Shown here: positions 43,829 through 55,479 of the stretch, one piece after another
How positions within the stretch are numbered: the stretch's first letter is position 1
Layout: every line of letters starts with the position of its first letter
From: Alentia gelatinosa
Lineage: Eukaryota; Annelida; Polychaeta; Phyllodocida; Polynoidae
DNA length: 64,000 nt
Reading direction: 5' to 3'
Assembly: GCA_950022655.1 (NCBI GenBank)
Contig: OX465580.1
Coordinates: forward strand, 126,339,016-126,403,015
Notes under the pieces: model-generated
What the model was told of the DNA's origin: nothing
Seen by the model: only the letters and a program-made list of their open reading frames with translations
The model's database searches: none
Made by a program: the position numbers and the translations under genes

Positions 43829-45010
43829 CAGGACTGACCGAGAACACATCCTGTAAAACATGCATGGGAGTGATGTCACTCGACTGACTTGTAACAGGGA
43901 TGTCAGAATTGAGGGAAATCCCTGAAATAGGGTTTTTATAAAACACAAAAGTATTGTCCTCACTATTTAAAGACCTCAATAGAACCTCTGTAAGTCAACC
44001 TGGAACCCTGTATACTCGATTTCCCTATTGATGTGTGCATTATTACTTCCATGGTTTTCAGGGTTTTCCCTGACAAGCTCCCCATAGATAATGCATTGAT
44101 GAAAATCCTCGAAATCCCTGAAACTCTGTTACCATTGAAACCACTTTGAATGTATTGCTAACATGAGGAACCAGCTTTATACTAAAATCTACCATGCACA
44201 TATTTGATCTAGCATCAATATGACACTAGTAGGGTTCTGCTTGTAGAACACAGACTGTAGTACCAGTCCTACTCACCAGGGTGCACAGTTTCCATCTTTA
44301 AAAAAAATACCAGTATGCTTGTTCATTGTGGTCCATTGGGTGGGAGGGTGGAGGAAGGTTTGTCCAAGCAAATAACTTCAGGGATTTTCTTCAAGGGCTG
44401 CTGACATCCCTGCTTATCAGAAAGTCGCTGTAGGATATGTCAATGTTCTTCAAAAAGGAAACCTGTTCTCATAGGAAATCTGTCAGGCTAATGTCTGATC
44501 ATGTTTTCTGCATTAAAATTTGTTTCTCAGAGTTTCTTCAGCAAACATTGAAACTAATATAAAACATGGACCATTCATAACCTAGACAGGTTTTCAAACT
44601 CTAAAATGATAAGCAATGCCAGATGCTAGAGATTTTCTCTCCGACATAAATTATTGCCATATCATTTCAGAATTAGAAAAATAAAAACCTTTGAATATTA
44701 TATGGAAATCCGAACAAGAAATCAAACTGTCAAACTTTATATTACATATTGCTATACACTATGATTCATTCCGAATAGTCAAAATTTAAAAAAAAAACAG
44801 ATTTTAATATTGTAAGCGGTAGTATTTAACGGATGCATGCAATCATATTCCACTATTGTTTCTTGTTACCTTGCCTAGTTATATGATATTGTGAAGGTGT
44901 CAGTGGTAGAGCGGAGATGTGTTATTCATGTGGATCAAATGTTAACTTAAAAACACCAGGATACTTTTTAGTATCTGTACAAGAATGTAATAAAGTTTAA
45001 AACGCATTTT
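43829..45010 (+). other. GPR89: GPR89 3' UTR (inferred extent)
   Basis: About 1.2 kb without recognised elements follows the stop. AATAAA hexamers occur at about 44680 and at 44989-44994; the latter is followed by T/G-rich DNA (TTTTGTCTTGATTGATTG), as expected of a cleavage site. Confidence 0.45.
44989..44994 (+). terminator. GPR89: Probable GPR89 polyadenylation signal (AATAAA)
   Basis: Canonical hexamer with a GT-rich stretch 10-30 bp downstream. An upstream AATAAA near 44680 is an alternative. Confidence 0.45.
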
Positions 45011-46023
45011 GTCTTGATTGATTGATGTTATGCCACTAATAATTGCTATGATATAACGGAAATACGTAGTAATGGCAAAAGAAATACAAATAGTAGTTGT
45101 TATTCTATTAAGCATTTCGTGAATAATGAGCTTATAATATTGTAAAATATAAAATAATACCATTTGGCATCAATGGCTCATGTCTGGTGATACCATTTGG
45201 GATCATTTGTCCGTAGGTGGGAAATGCCATTTGGCATCTCCTCCACACATGAGGGAAGAAGAACCCTGCCACGGCCTGCAGGAGTTGAACAAATGTCAAA
45301 ATTGTGAAGTGTTAACCTGAGTTGTTCAGGAGCGAGCGTCTCTGGCAACCAAGTAATGTGATGCATGCAGGAGGCGCCACACTCTGGCCACTAGAGCACA
45401 CTGACGTGAGCTGTGGTGGAGTTCAATAGGCCTTTTTCCATAGGCCGGTGTCGCACCTTATCTACGTGGTTACGCAATGCTTGCAGCCAAACATACCCCT
45501 GGCAACATATACTTAAGCATTGGACCACTGAATGTATGAAAGTAATACATTTATAATACCCATGTACATCATTTCCATAGAGATAAAAGTAATTGCACTG
45601 TATTCTACGGTATTCCAGCTCCAATTCGATGTGTCATACATGTACATCAACTCAATGATACTTTAGATATAGCTTAGATAACACAGGTATACCCAAACTG
45701 TATACACGATAATACACTGGCAGGCCTAGCTAAAATATGCTTATCTTTCTCCAAGTTAAAACCAAGATAATTTCCAACTATAAAGTTTAGACAGCTCAGA
45801 CTCGTTGATACAATACTCAAGTTTGTTCCAGCAATTTAATCTGTCAAAAAACAACACTCCTGCAATCACACCCGCCGTTCACACTTTAGGTGTGATTGCT
45901 GTATGTCTATATGAATACCGCCGGACTCGCGGTGTTTGTCCGAGCGGCCGGGTAACTAGACAGTGGGCCGTTAGGCGGCGCTGAATGGAAACACCTGTAT
46001 TGGCCACCACCTCTCTCTGACTT
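45011..46023. other. Intergenic stretch with a small hairpin
   Basis: No gene seen. CCATTTGG-ATC iterations occur at 45161-45235. A hairpin GCAATCACACC/GGTGTGATTGC lies at 45862-45898. TGGCCACTAGAGCACACTGAC near 45388 resembles segments near 22567 and 47025, so part of this is probably an old dispersed repeat. Confidence 0.45.
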
Positions 46024-46630
46024 AAGCCTATAAGACACCGAAATTTGTTCCCGATTCATCCCGATCATCGGCTCGGTGAGAGTCGGGAATAAAATTTCGG
46101 TGTCTTATACCTATAAGGCACCGATATGCAGACTCTTCCCGACGACACCTCCTCCTTTTATGACCTCGTAAATTACCCGGGTTAAGATCAAAGAGAGCCG
46201 CCGGGAGCCGAGCCGGGGTGAGCCACGGGCCGCTGGTGTGGACTCGTAGAAATTAATTCAAAGTTTAATTACCTTGGATCCAATTAAGATATCGGGAAAC
46301 GGTTTTGAGGTTTATAATTGCCTCTGTCTCCCCTACAAATCGGTATAAGGAAGTTCTAAATCGGACTAGGGGATAGGTAGCATCGCTATTCAAACGGCCA
46401 ACTCAGAATCGGTAACAATCGGTGAAAGTGCATACACCGAAATCTTAAGGTCGGGGACAGTCGGTCATATCTGACATGGTAGTAATGCCAGACGCGTCGG
46501 GAAAAGCAATAAAATCGGGTCGGTGAAGTGCGTACACCGATCCGATTGATGCAGATTGTCACAGACCCGACGGATCTGTCGGGGAAAGGTAGAATCGGGC
46601 ACAGCCGTCGGGTCGGTGTCTTATAGGCTT
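46024..46630. mobile_element. TIR element, 607 bp, GC-rich
   Basis: AAGCCTATAAGACACCGA and its inverse TCGGTGTCTTATAGGCTT form the ends. A third inverted copy of the terminal motif lies inside at 46098-46110, making an inner hairpin with the left end. The interior is rich in TCGGG/CCCGA iterations. No coding capacity. Confidence 0.75.
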
Positions 46631-47059
46631 TAGAGGTTAGTCAGATCCGATCGCTTTCTGGCCAGAGAGCTCGATACAAATATCTCAGAGCAGAGTACAC
46701 ATTTTGGACTTCATGGAATATAAACTATGAATACTCACTACAAAGCATTATTATCTTATCTAATCGATAAAAAAAAGTGTAACTTCATGGTCTCTTTATC
46801 AAAATGAACAAAAAAGAAAATAATTATATGGATAAGGGGCTTCAAGAGTACTACAATCTCCAACCATGACAATAGCCTGTTGTGAAAGAGACTACCAAGG
46901 CAAAAGTCCTGCTGGAAGAATGATTCACTCTCCCAGCAGAGATTGGTAGACTGGTAGTAAGAGGATCAGCTAGGCGAGTGCAAGAAAAGGTAGCTCGGAT
47001 CGGACTCCACTAGAGCCATCGTCAGTGTGCTCTGGTAGCCAGAGTATGTCCCAGTTACA

Positions 47060-47460
47060 GGGAGCGGCTGGGGTTATACTTTACAGAAGGTTTCATTCCT
47101 ATTGGACAAGTCTTTGATTCCTGGACCAGTCATATTGCAACGCACCTTATCCTGATTACACCCTTTCCATACCGCTGCTGCCATATGGCAGCACCATAGA
47201 AATACCGCTGCTGCCAAATGACAGCACCATAGAAAAACCGGTCCTGCCAAAAAAAAAAAAAAATACAGCGATATTCATGAAATCTTCACAAAATGTAGAT
47301 ATGATATCATCTTTAGTATTTCTATTCACCAGCCACCAGCACCGGTCATTATGGGAGTAGCTCGGTCCCAGGCACCGGTATGGAAAGGGTTAATTCATGT
47401 TTAACCATCTAATGAATGTTGATAATCAAAGACTTGATCAAGTCTATGACATGCGCTATC
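47060..47460. repeat. Dispersed repeat U, copy 1, split by a MITE
   Basis: GGACAAGTCTTTGATTC and, after an insertion, AATGAATGTTGATAATCAAAGACTTGA (read in two parts) match 56470-56600. The motif is itself a partial palindrome. Confidence 0.6.
47158..47392. mobile_element. TIR element of 235 bp inside repeat U
   Basis: CACCCTTTCCATACCG at the left and CACCGGTATGGAAAGGGT at the right are inverted. Two copies of a GCTGCTGCCA-ATGGCAGCACC-like unit lie near the left end, and an A run at about 47250. Repeat U at 56470-56600 lacks it. Confidence 0.7.
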
Positions 47461-47810
47461 TCTACCACAGTGTAGCCCGTATATACAATGATTGCATAAT
47501 CAATGCTCTCATTGTTTTACCCACACAGGTAAGACAATATGAGTGGTGCACATTGGAAAAGTGAAAAACCTGTGTAAGAGGGCACCCGTTTAAGCGGACA
47601 TTTGTGCCTAGAATGGAGGGTGTCTGCTTACGCCGGGAATAATAATATATCATCATTATTAACATTATTGTTGTTGTGCCTAAGGATTTAAGATGTACAC
47701 ATATATTCTGAGAGAATTTTATATACATGTTTATTTATTCATAATTTCCTTGTATTAAAATGATTGTGTAGATCATCATCATCCTCCCTGGACTGGAAGT
47801 TTCCTTGAGG

Positions 47811-48088
47811 TTTATCCCGACCCTGGTATTTTTTCCCATAGGCTTGACATTTGGGAACTCATTCTCCATGCCCCTATGAATATTGCAGTCCGTTCTCCAT
47901 GGTATATATCCTGTGTGTCGTTCATTCTTTTAGTGTACAGGTGTGAGATAAATACAGAAAGCAGCTCGTTTTGATCAAAGTGGTTGTTCTCCAACTGGGT
48001 TGAACACTACATGATATTCACTCGGTTCTCGCCTTGTTCATATCACTCCACATTAAACTCATGGAGAACAACAACTTTGACCCAAACT
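47811..48088. mobile_element. Hairpin-plus-core composite element, copy 6 (arm class B)
   Basis: Core 47811-47951 (TTTATCCCGACCCTGG to GGTGTGAGATAA). The hairpin 47958-48088 has TCAAAGTGGTTGTTCTCCAA arms and tip TCGGTTCTCGCCTTG. Confidence 0.8.
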
Positions 48089-48313
48089 TGTTGGTTTCTT
48101 CTTTGATCAGCATACATGTATAAGGTTAAAGCCGGCAACACTGATGCGACGCAGGGGTGCGACGCGACGGTCGCAAGTTAATAAGTAGACAATAAACGCC
48201 GGGCAGGGGGCATGAAAATGGCAGCGTCCATGGCATCGCTCCAGTGGGGCGGGGCTTGCACGAGTGTATGATGTGATGGGCCTATCACATTGCACATTTG
48301 ATAACTAGTTAAA

Positions 48314-49300
48314 TAAAGGCATATCAGACAATTTGACTTGAAAATCAAAACCCATGTCACTTTCCTGATAGTCGAATATGATAACCTCAAAGTGTTACAG
48401 AACACATATCTAACTCAAAGATAAAAGGTCACCGTGCCAGTTTTTCATTTAGAGATAGATATTTCAATACGGTACAATTATTCTAGAATATATAGAAATT
48501 CTCAATAGTTTCCACAGAATAAACCCCATGTCATTTTCCTAAAACTTTCAGAGAATATAGTAGATGTATAGTACTACACATTTCAATTTTTTTAAATTAG
48601 AGGTCACCACCCTTGGTTTTGCGAGAATTAAACTTTAAAGAAAACCATATTTTCCGGTACATTTCCTATATGATTCAATCAAATGTATATTGACTTAATT
48701 TATCTATTAGGATTGGATAAACTGGACAAAACGTTAGGTCCCTATATCTACTCATTTGGAAGCAGCATGAATCCCAAGGAACCAGTTTTGATCAATAGTT
48801 GACAATATCTAAAAATCACCTGGTGGCGCCTCTGTGCATTGTAAGATATGCTTTTAATTGATAATTGCCAGCATTTGAAAATGACCAGGTGCCGCCACTG
48901 TCTATTGTAGGATATCCCTTTAAAGGCTGGCAATTATCAATTAAACAATTAGCAATTGAAATTTAAAAGATTTGTTATTTCGACTAATTCTAATACCAAA
49001 TGTGTGATATGTAATATATTATTGAATGTGACGTAACCCAATAGTTAAATCAAGCCAATTAATTACATTTGACTGATTAACATAGGAGATCTACTATATG
49101 GAAGTTTGAGGAAAGAGACATAGGGTTTTCCATGTAGTAGATATATATCTAGATTTATAAATCAAAAACTAGCATGGTGATCCCCGTTTTTTATGTTAGA
49201 TATTTGTTCTACAAGACTTGAAGATTATCATATTCCATTGTCAGGAAACTGACATGGGTTTTAATTTTCAAGGTAAATACTCCGATATTCCTTTGAGACT
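48314..49300. repeat. Dispersed repeat S, two further copies in opposite orientation
   Basis: 48314-48925 starts AAAGGCATATCAGACAA and ends GTAGGATATCCCTTTAA. 48926-49300 ends CAGGAAACTGACATGGG, then CCGATATTCCTTTGA. CCAGGTG-CGCCACTGT-TATTGTAGGATAT is shared with copy 2. Confidence 0.6.
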
Positions 49301-51441
49301 CAATGAGAGGCTTGAATGGAGATAGACCTACAGGTAGGGCTCAGATCAATGCTGAATAAAAAAACTTACAAATCAACACTTGCGTACGGATTGGGGGCTA
49401 TTTCTTCATTTTGCCGGATATGTGACGTATGGGACTCCATTTATAGAAGTAGCCTAAATGTAGAATCATAGCAGATAGTAGGACCATATATGAAGTGCGT
49501 GGAATGGTTGACACATATCCTGGTGCGTGACAAATCTATGCATAACCACATAAACCACATCGTGACATACGTAAGTGATGCAGTTCACCCACTGTCTGCT
49601 ATCATCACTAGAGGGTTTACGGTGTTGACCTAAATTCGCTGGCTGGGCGGCGGCTGGCAGACCGGGGACCACAGAAAGAGTGGGAGAGTACCGTAGTCAG
49701 TAAAATGTGGTGAATGCAAAGAGGTTGCACACACAGGCCTGCTAACAAATCACCACTTTATCTACACCACTGTAAGGCGGATACTACCTCCCTCACACTC
49801 CCAGGTATGTCCGTTCTCCTATCTTGCACCCACCCCTCTCTTGGTGGTACAAAACTTATCTTCATCACACTGAATTTGTCCAAGTGAGCGTCGGCAGCAG
49901 AAGGCTTTCACTGTTTCAGGGTAGAAACCCAGCCCCAGTTTCTGAGCGTGTCTATGTCCCAGGAAAAGGTGTATTTGTGCAGACACCACGACATATACAA
50001 GCCAGTAATGTCAGACACAGTCGGGGAATGTGGCACCAGATGTCTGCTTGAGAGGGGACTTGCATACAGACCGGTTTGGTGTTGGGGGGTGCTGGTAGTG
50101 GTCGCAAACCCTTCCGCGGCCATCTTCCCCGACCCTCACCCTGCCCGCCCCGCTTGATAGAACTCACAGGCGGTTTCCCTTGCAGGCCACAACAACAAAC
50201 GAGAGGGGCGTGGTATTTGAGAAGCATGATTCACTCTGCCCCACTTTTACACTGCCGGTCACTTCATTCATATCAAAGAATGTAGACACATAAATCTCGA
50301 TGTTCATGTTATCGCTCGGAGGGTAGAACACAAGATATTTAATTAAGTACGGTAGCTGCCTATGTTCCTGTATGGGGTGCCGTTTCCTGAATAGATACGG
50401 GACATAGCGGGGTGTGTGTTGGCACTCTAGATCTAGGGATGAATGTTTTACCTGGTAGCTGTAACTCAAGTTGTAGCAGAGTGGTATGTACAATGCACAT
50501 GTACGTATGACGTGATGATGCCAGTGTGACTAGGGTTTACTAGTTTCTGAAACTTTGAACAGGGGCCGAACCAAGACTTCTGAAAAGAGGGAAGTTGTTC
50601 CTGAGAACCGCCCATATTGTTTTTGTGAGTTGGATGAGGGAGAGTGGAAGTCCATTGACCACTGTTCCTTGCTCCATTTACTTTATTATTATACACCTAT
50701 CGTCTATGAAATACTACCCGCTGCTATTGGTGTAGTAGGCTACCGTACAAATAATGTTCGGGCTCACTGAGACGTAATACGGTACCGGGTAATGAACGTT
50801 CGGGCGCACTGTGCCCGTAGTATACTTCGCTCGTACATAAAATGAAATATTTCGTGTTTTTAGGTGTATGCTAATAATAAGAAGAGGGCATGGGTGACCC
50901 ATAGCGATTCTGCTCTCAGCCTTTAGTCATATAAAATATGTCTCTCCGCCTCTGGCCTCGGGACAGGTTTTATGGGACGAGAGACCTCGAACAGCAATCA
51001 CTTCAGGCTCACCAACTACGTTTTCTCTTAATATCCCCACCCCTATATACACACAGCCATCCCTCTTTTGATATATACTCTGCACTCTTTTATACCAGAC
51101 CATATTCAAATATATTACCTATGAATCGTTTTACAACCATCACTTTATTATTGACACAGCGATATATTGAATACGAATATTATGCGCTTTTCTGGGGTGG
51201 ACCTATTTTTATTATTACGCTAATTACAGCTGCATAGACCTGTTATACTCACAAGTCTCTCGGTTCAATGACCAATCTCCATGAAGTTAATTACACTTGT
51301 GCATGAAGTTAAATATAGCTTTCTTTTCATCGCCACCACAGGCAAACGAAGAACCACCACAGGTTGTTTTTTTGATATATTGACATATGAATATTCCCAT
51401 CAAACAGAGTGCAGAGAAAGGGAGGGATGTATAATCTATTA
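49301..51441. other. Intergenic stretch, no confirmed gene
   Basis: GC content is higher at 49800-50250. Only one possible exon (50251-50386, minus) stands out. No transposon ends recognised. Confidence 0.4.
50251..50386 (-). CDS. Possible exon resembling a Cys-loop receptor ligand-binding domain
   Basis: Minus-strand frame flanked by acceptor TATTCAG and donor GTAAAAG reads QLPYLIKYLVFYPPSDNMNI then EIYVSTFFDMNEVTGS. The pattern Y--YP----v-V-V----DmnEvtG is like the first strands of pentameric ligand-gated channels of molluscs. No flanking exon with the expected W-D or Cys-loop blocks was found, so this could be an orphan, a pseudogene or chance. Confidence 0.2.
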
Positions 51442-51835
51442 CTATATACCGGTGCACGAATGCCTCACTTTTACGCAATAGGAGAAAAGATACCGTTCGG
51501 CCGCACCGTGGCGTAAAATATTTTTACGCCACACTGTACCACGTGATCACCCGTGAAGTATCCACCAAGGTGAATGTTTGGTGATTCATACCTGCCTTGC
51601 TTATTTCGGAGGTTGAAATAGGTTAATAACTGAAGTACATAAATGGCATTTTAATCGAATTTCGGCATATAGTAATAAAAAGATATAGTGACTGTGTCTG
51701 AATTACATCTGCTCCTCGATATTTTGATCAAAAATACTCACCTCATTCTTCGAATTCGGTGAGTATTTTTTATCAAAATATCTCTGAACAGATTCCATTC
51801 AGTCACACTAACCATGTCTTTCTATATTCTGTGCC
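51442..51835. mobile_element. Hairpin element V, copy 1
   Basis: Related to 52873-53215. Shares TATATACC-GTG--CGAAT-CCTCACTTTA, TACCACGTGA, a hairpin (AAAAATACTCACCTC / GGTGAGTATTTTT, 51729-51772) and ATCTCTGAACAGATTCCATTCAG. A second small palindrome, TGGCGTAAAATATTTTTACGCCA, lies near 51509-51531. Confidence 0.65.
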
Positions 51836-52872
51836 AAAGAATTCCGTTGATGGCTGGTTAGAAATAAATATGGTAATTACTCATACAACTATGTCAGTGT
51901 CCTACTTAAACACCAACACACCAGCCGGGCGGACGAACCACTTCTCTGGCATGACCCTGCAGAAGTAGAAGTTATAGAGTAATCTTAGCGGGACAATCTC
52001 TGTATCGAGTAAAAATGCAATAATATACTCTAAAAGTTCATTTCAGTAAACAAAGGAATGTCACTCTTCAATATGTTCCGTGTTTCAAGCGTTCACTTAA
52101 CTACATATTTTGTTTCTATTTTATTGTTACTCATACATCTGTGTCCATGTATGAGATCTTTCACTTGGTAGATACCAACGTGTTCCCAGGAATGTAAGAG
52201 CAGGATTTCTAGTTCCCATTCCAACCTAACATATTGGTTGTTTAACAATGTATTACCATTATTAACAGCATTAGTTTGTCTTTTTCTCTGATTCGGCGAA
52301 CGGTATAAACTTGTTTCCATAATTTCACCATGTAATTATAAAACTGAGTAATGATCTATTCTCATCGATAATTCTTTCACCAAGAAAGAATTTGTGCAAT
52401 GAAGCTTTCAATTTATAGCTTTCTCTGAAAAGTTTTTGAAAAACAGAGTGTCCAGGGTAGATGGTCTTCACTGCATAGTATCGCTACCCATTTAGATCTT
52501 GACACCTTGTAGGCCTACCGTTTATGAAGATATATACATCCAGAAGCTTAAGGCCTCCCTCCTCTAGTTTTGATTACACCCTGCTTTGTGGGATACTTTG
52601 TTTACACGGCTCTGCCATATAAATTCATTTGTGATTTTTCTAAATTCTCTAAAGACAATATCAGGTGTATAGATGATAGAAGATCAATACTGTATGATAG
52701 GGATAAGGAGGATATTGACCGCTGTGATTTTTACCCTTTAGTGAGAGATAATTGTTCGCCCTAGGGAAGCAGATAATTCTGAATTTTTCTAGTATACGTT
52801 TGAAATAAAGTATACTTGTTCTACCAACATATCATTTTGGAATCTAATGCTCAAGATCTCTGCGTGATATTA

Positions 52873-53215
52873 TTATATACCCGTGGTCGAATATCTCACT
52901 TTACTTGCCAGGAGTAGGCCTACAGATTCCGTTCGTCAATGAGTAACGAAAGAATATTCATACATCCCTTCGTACCACGTGACTACTTTCATTCTCGAAA
53001 AATTGAGTTATAAAATTGTAAAATGGTGTTTTTAATGATTTCTAGATATATAATAAAGAGGAGACATAGTGAGTATACTTGAATTTCATCTGTTCCTCGC
53101 TATTTGGATCAGATATATTCACCTCGTTCTTTGAGCTCGGTCAATATTTCCGACCAATATATCTCTGAACAGATTCCATTCAGGCACACTAACCAGGTCT
53201 CCATATATTATACAC
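52873..53215. mobile_element. Hairpin element V, copy 2
   Basis: Same order of blocks as copy 1, but the central hairpin arms (ATATATTCACCTCG/GGTCAATATTTCC) differ while the flanks stay similar. Confidence 0.6.
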
Positions 53216-53652
53216 CTGTGGCTGTACCAACCATGTATACTGCCCGCTCCTACCGACCTAAACCAGCAAGAGTGATGTCTCAATCAACGTTTATTTAAAA
53301 AAGGAACATGTTTATGATACATGTTATTCAGAGCATGTAGAGATTAGAATGATCAAGAATGTATTTAGAGACAGGTCCTTAATTTGTTCAGTGTCACACC
53401 CTGTAAGCTGGTGATGGTAAACACATACACACATAGCGAGTTGTAGTCTACACCATACAGCACCCCACAGAATCCGGTGTAAGCCATAGCTGTGAGTCAT
53501 TTTAGTGTAGGAGTATATTTGCATTGAATGATGTCTCCCAGGAAATCTACCGCACAGTATACACTATTCCTATATACCCATTGTTGAACTAACAAGAGTT
53601 ACATACTGCTGCTGGGGGGCGCATTAAAAATAAGTTATGTATCGAGGTTGAC

Positions 53653-53740
53653 GTTTTCGTCCCGCTCTCATGTTTTCGTCCCGCTCAGACGTTTTCGTCC
53701 CGCTCTGATCATGTGATACAATACAGCAGCGGGACGAAAC
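53653..53740 (+). repeat. GTTTTCGTCCCGCTC short repeats
   Basis: Three perfect 15-bp copies at 53653, 53672 and 53691 (19-bp period), then an inverted AGCGGGACGAAAC at 53728-53740. Confidence 0.9.
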
Positions 53741-53831
53741 AATAGCTGTTGTGGTTACTCGATAAGGGTGGCCATTTGCTTTGGAAGTGTTTCAGGTAAA
53801 GAATAAAGCATTTCTATCGATATTTGAAGGT

Positions 53832-53996
53832 ATATAGGAATAGGGAAACCAAGTACAGGTAAGCAAAAGTCAAAGTTACTCAGTAAGGCTTGGACAAATT
53901 ACTGCCCGCAGCTGACGCCTTGGGCAGTAATTTTTCCAAGCCTTACCTCGTAACTTTGAACTTTTGCTCACCGGAACATAGTTTCCCTCTATTCGT
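53832..53996. repeat. Long near-perfect hairpin
   Basis: Arms of about 70 bp (53836-53906 and 53921-53995), e.g. AGTAAGGCTTGGACAAATTA and TAATTTTTCCAAGCCTTAC. Tip GCAGCTGACGCCTTG. No core of the composite family was found beside it. Confidence 0.85.
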
Positions 53997-54178
53997 GATC
54001 TCAGCATGAAAAGAACAACAATGATTAGGATTGTTAATAGAAACAGTAACAACAACAATAATTGTTATATTAATAGCAACAATGACAATGGTAATTATGA
54101 CAACAACAGTAACCATCATATTAACATAATAATGCACCTTGTATATTGTATGGAGGGGGTGTTGGGGTGTAATTTTCT

Positions 54179-54450
54179 TTATCCTACCCCTGATAAAAAA
54201 ACTGCCATAGACTTTATATAGGGAAATTTTATGTGGCATGCAGTGACATAAAGTGTGTTTTATGCCTAGGCATAAAAAGAATTGACCAATCCGCACGCGT
54301 ACTAGCGACAGTATAAACAAGGAACCAACATATCCATTTACGCATTCTTAGCTGGATTTGCTACTCACTACGCTCGGCTACGCCTCGCGTAGTAATTCGG
54401 TACCTGACCATCGTGACATAACAACACGACCTGCTAACTCTCGTTCAGTT
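54179..54450. mobile_element. Partial hairpin-plus-core composite element (arm class C remnants)
   Basis: A left core end TTTATCCTACCCCTGATAAA (54179) and half-hairpin sequence with tip CTCGGCTACGCCTCG and arm ATAACAACACGACCTGCTAA. The other core end and the outer arm are missing. Confidence 0.6.
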
Positions 54451-54472
54451 CCATTTAATTCTTCTTCTTTTT

Positions 54473-54515
54473 TTTGGGGGGGGGGGGGGTGGGGGGCTGG
54501 GGTTGGGGGGGGGAC
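54473..54515 (+). repeat. G-rich run
   Basis: Nearly uninterrupted G with a few T, C and A; a candidate G-quadruplex. Confidence 0.8.
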
Positions 54516-54774
54516 TGGGGCTGTTGCTGGTAATTTCTTTTTAAGAATGAATTTAGAGACTGATATTTTAAGCATGTCATCGGTTTATAAGTTCAATCTG
54601 AACTAAACTATTCACACTTATATCAGATTAGTTGAGATTCCCTCCACCTACTTTTCAAGCCATTTATCGCGAAACGGCTTTGCACATACCACATTGGTTT
54701 ATGCGGACCCTTTTATATTTTTGATATATTCATATCTGTCTGCTCAGGCTAAAGAAGAAACCAAAAAGTTCTGG

Positions 54775-55026
54775 TCAAAGTCGTTGTTCTCCAACTCGTT
54801 TGAATGCTATGTGATATTCACTCGGCTGTCACCTTGTTCATATCACTCCGCATCAAACTCGTACTTTGTCCAAAGGAGTTGCTTTCTGTATTTATCTCAC
54901 CCCTGTACACATTAAAAGAATGGACGTTGCACAGGATAGAGAGAATGGACTGCAATACTCGTAGGGGCATGGAAAACGAGTTCACGATGTTAAGCCTATG
55001 GGACAAAAATACCAGGGGTGAGATAA
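54775..55026. mobile_element. Hairpin-plus-core composite element, copy 7 (arm class B)
   Basis: Hairpin (TCAAAGTCGTTGTTCTCCAA arm, tip CTCGGCTGTCACCTTG) then core 54892-55026 (TTATCTCACCCC to GGGGTGAGATAA). Order is reversed relative to copy 6. Confidence 0.75.
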
Positions 55027-55249
55027 ATCTTTATATACATGCTCTATTGTTATATGACTGGAATGTGTGAAAAGTAAAGGATATAAATCTGTATCCCAGT
55101 GACCAATAAGGTAGATTGCAAATATATACTTCAGAGATGGCAGCTTTTATTTCACTATACTACTTATACATATATGATTCTTTCTCCTTGTGGAAAAAAG
55201 ACATTTTATATGGAAACTGGCTTACTGTCTTCGTACGTCGAAAATACGC

Positions 55250-55318
55250 GGTAAAATCATTGATCAGATACATCCCGATGCCGAAGGCAGAGGGATGTAT
55301 CTGATTAATAATTTTACC
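55250..55318. repeat. Hairpin, 27-bp arms
   Basis: GGTAAAATCATTGATCAGAT and ATCTGATTAATAATTTTACC arms around CGATGCCGAAGGCAGA. Confidence 0.85.
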
Positions 55319-55479
55319 AAGTATTTTGGCGTACTAAGACCGTCAGCCCGTTTTCGTATTATTATATACCTTAAAATGGCAAAATTTTAGCTAGTCACGT
55401 GATCACATACCCCGTACGTCACAGTGTGACGTATGGCTATACATACGTCATGGGTAGCAGCAGACAGTATGTGTGGGTC

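Noticed and set aside
53653..53740. CRISPR-like array
   Set aside because: Repeats are 15 bp with 4-bp spacers in a metazoan genome; this fits a short tandem motif, not CRISPR.
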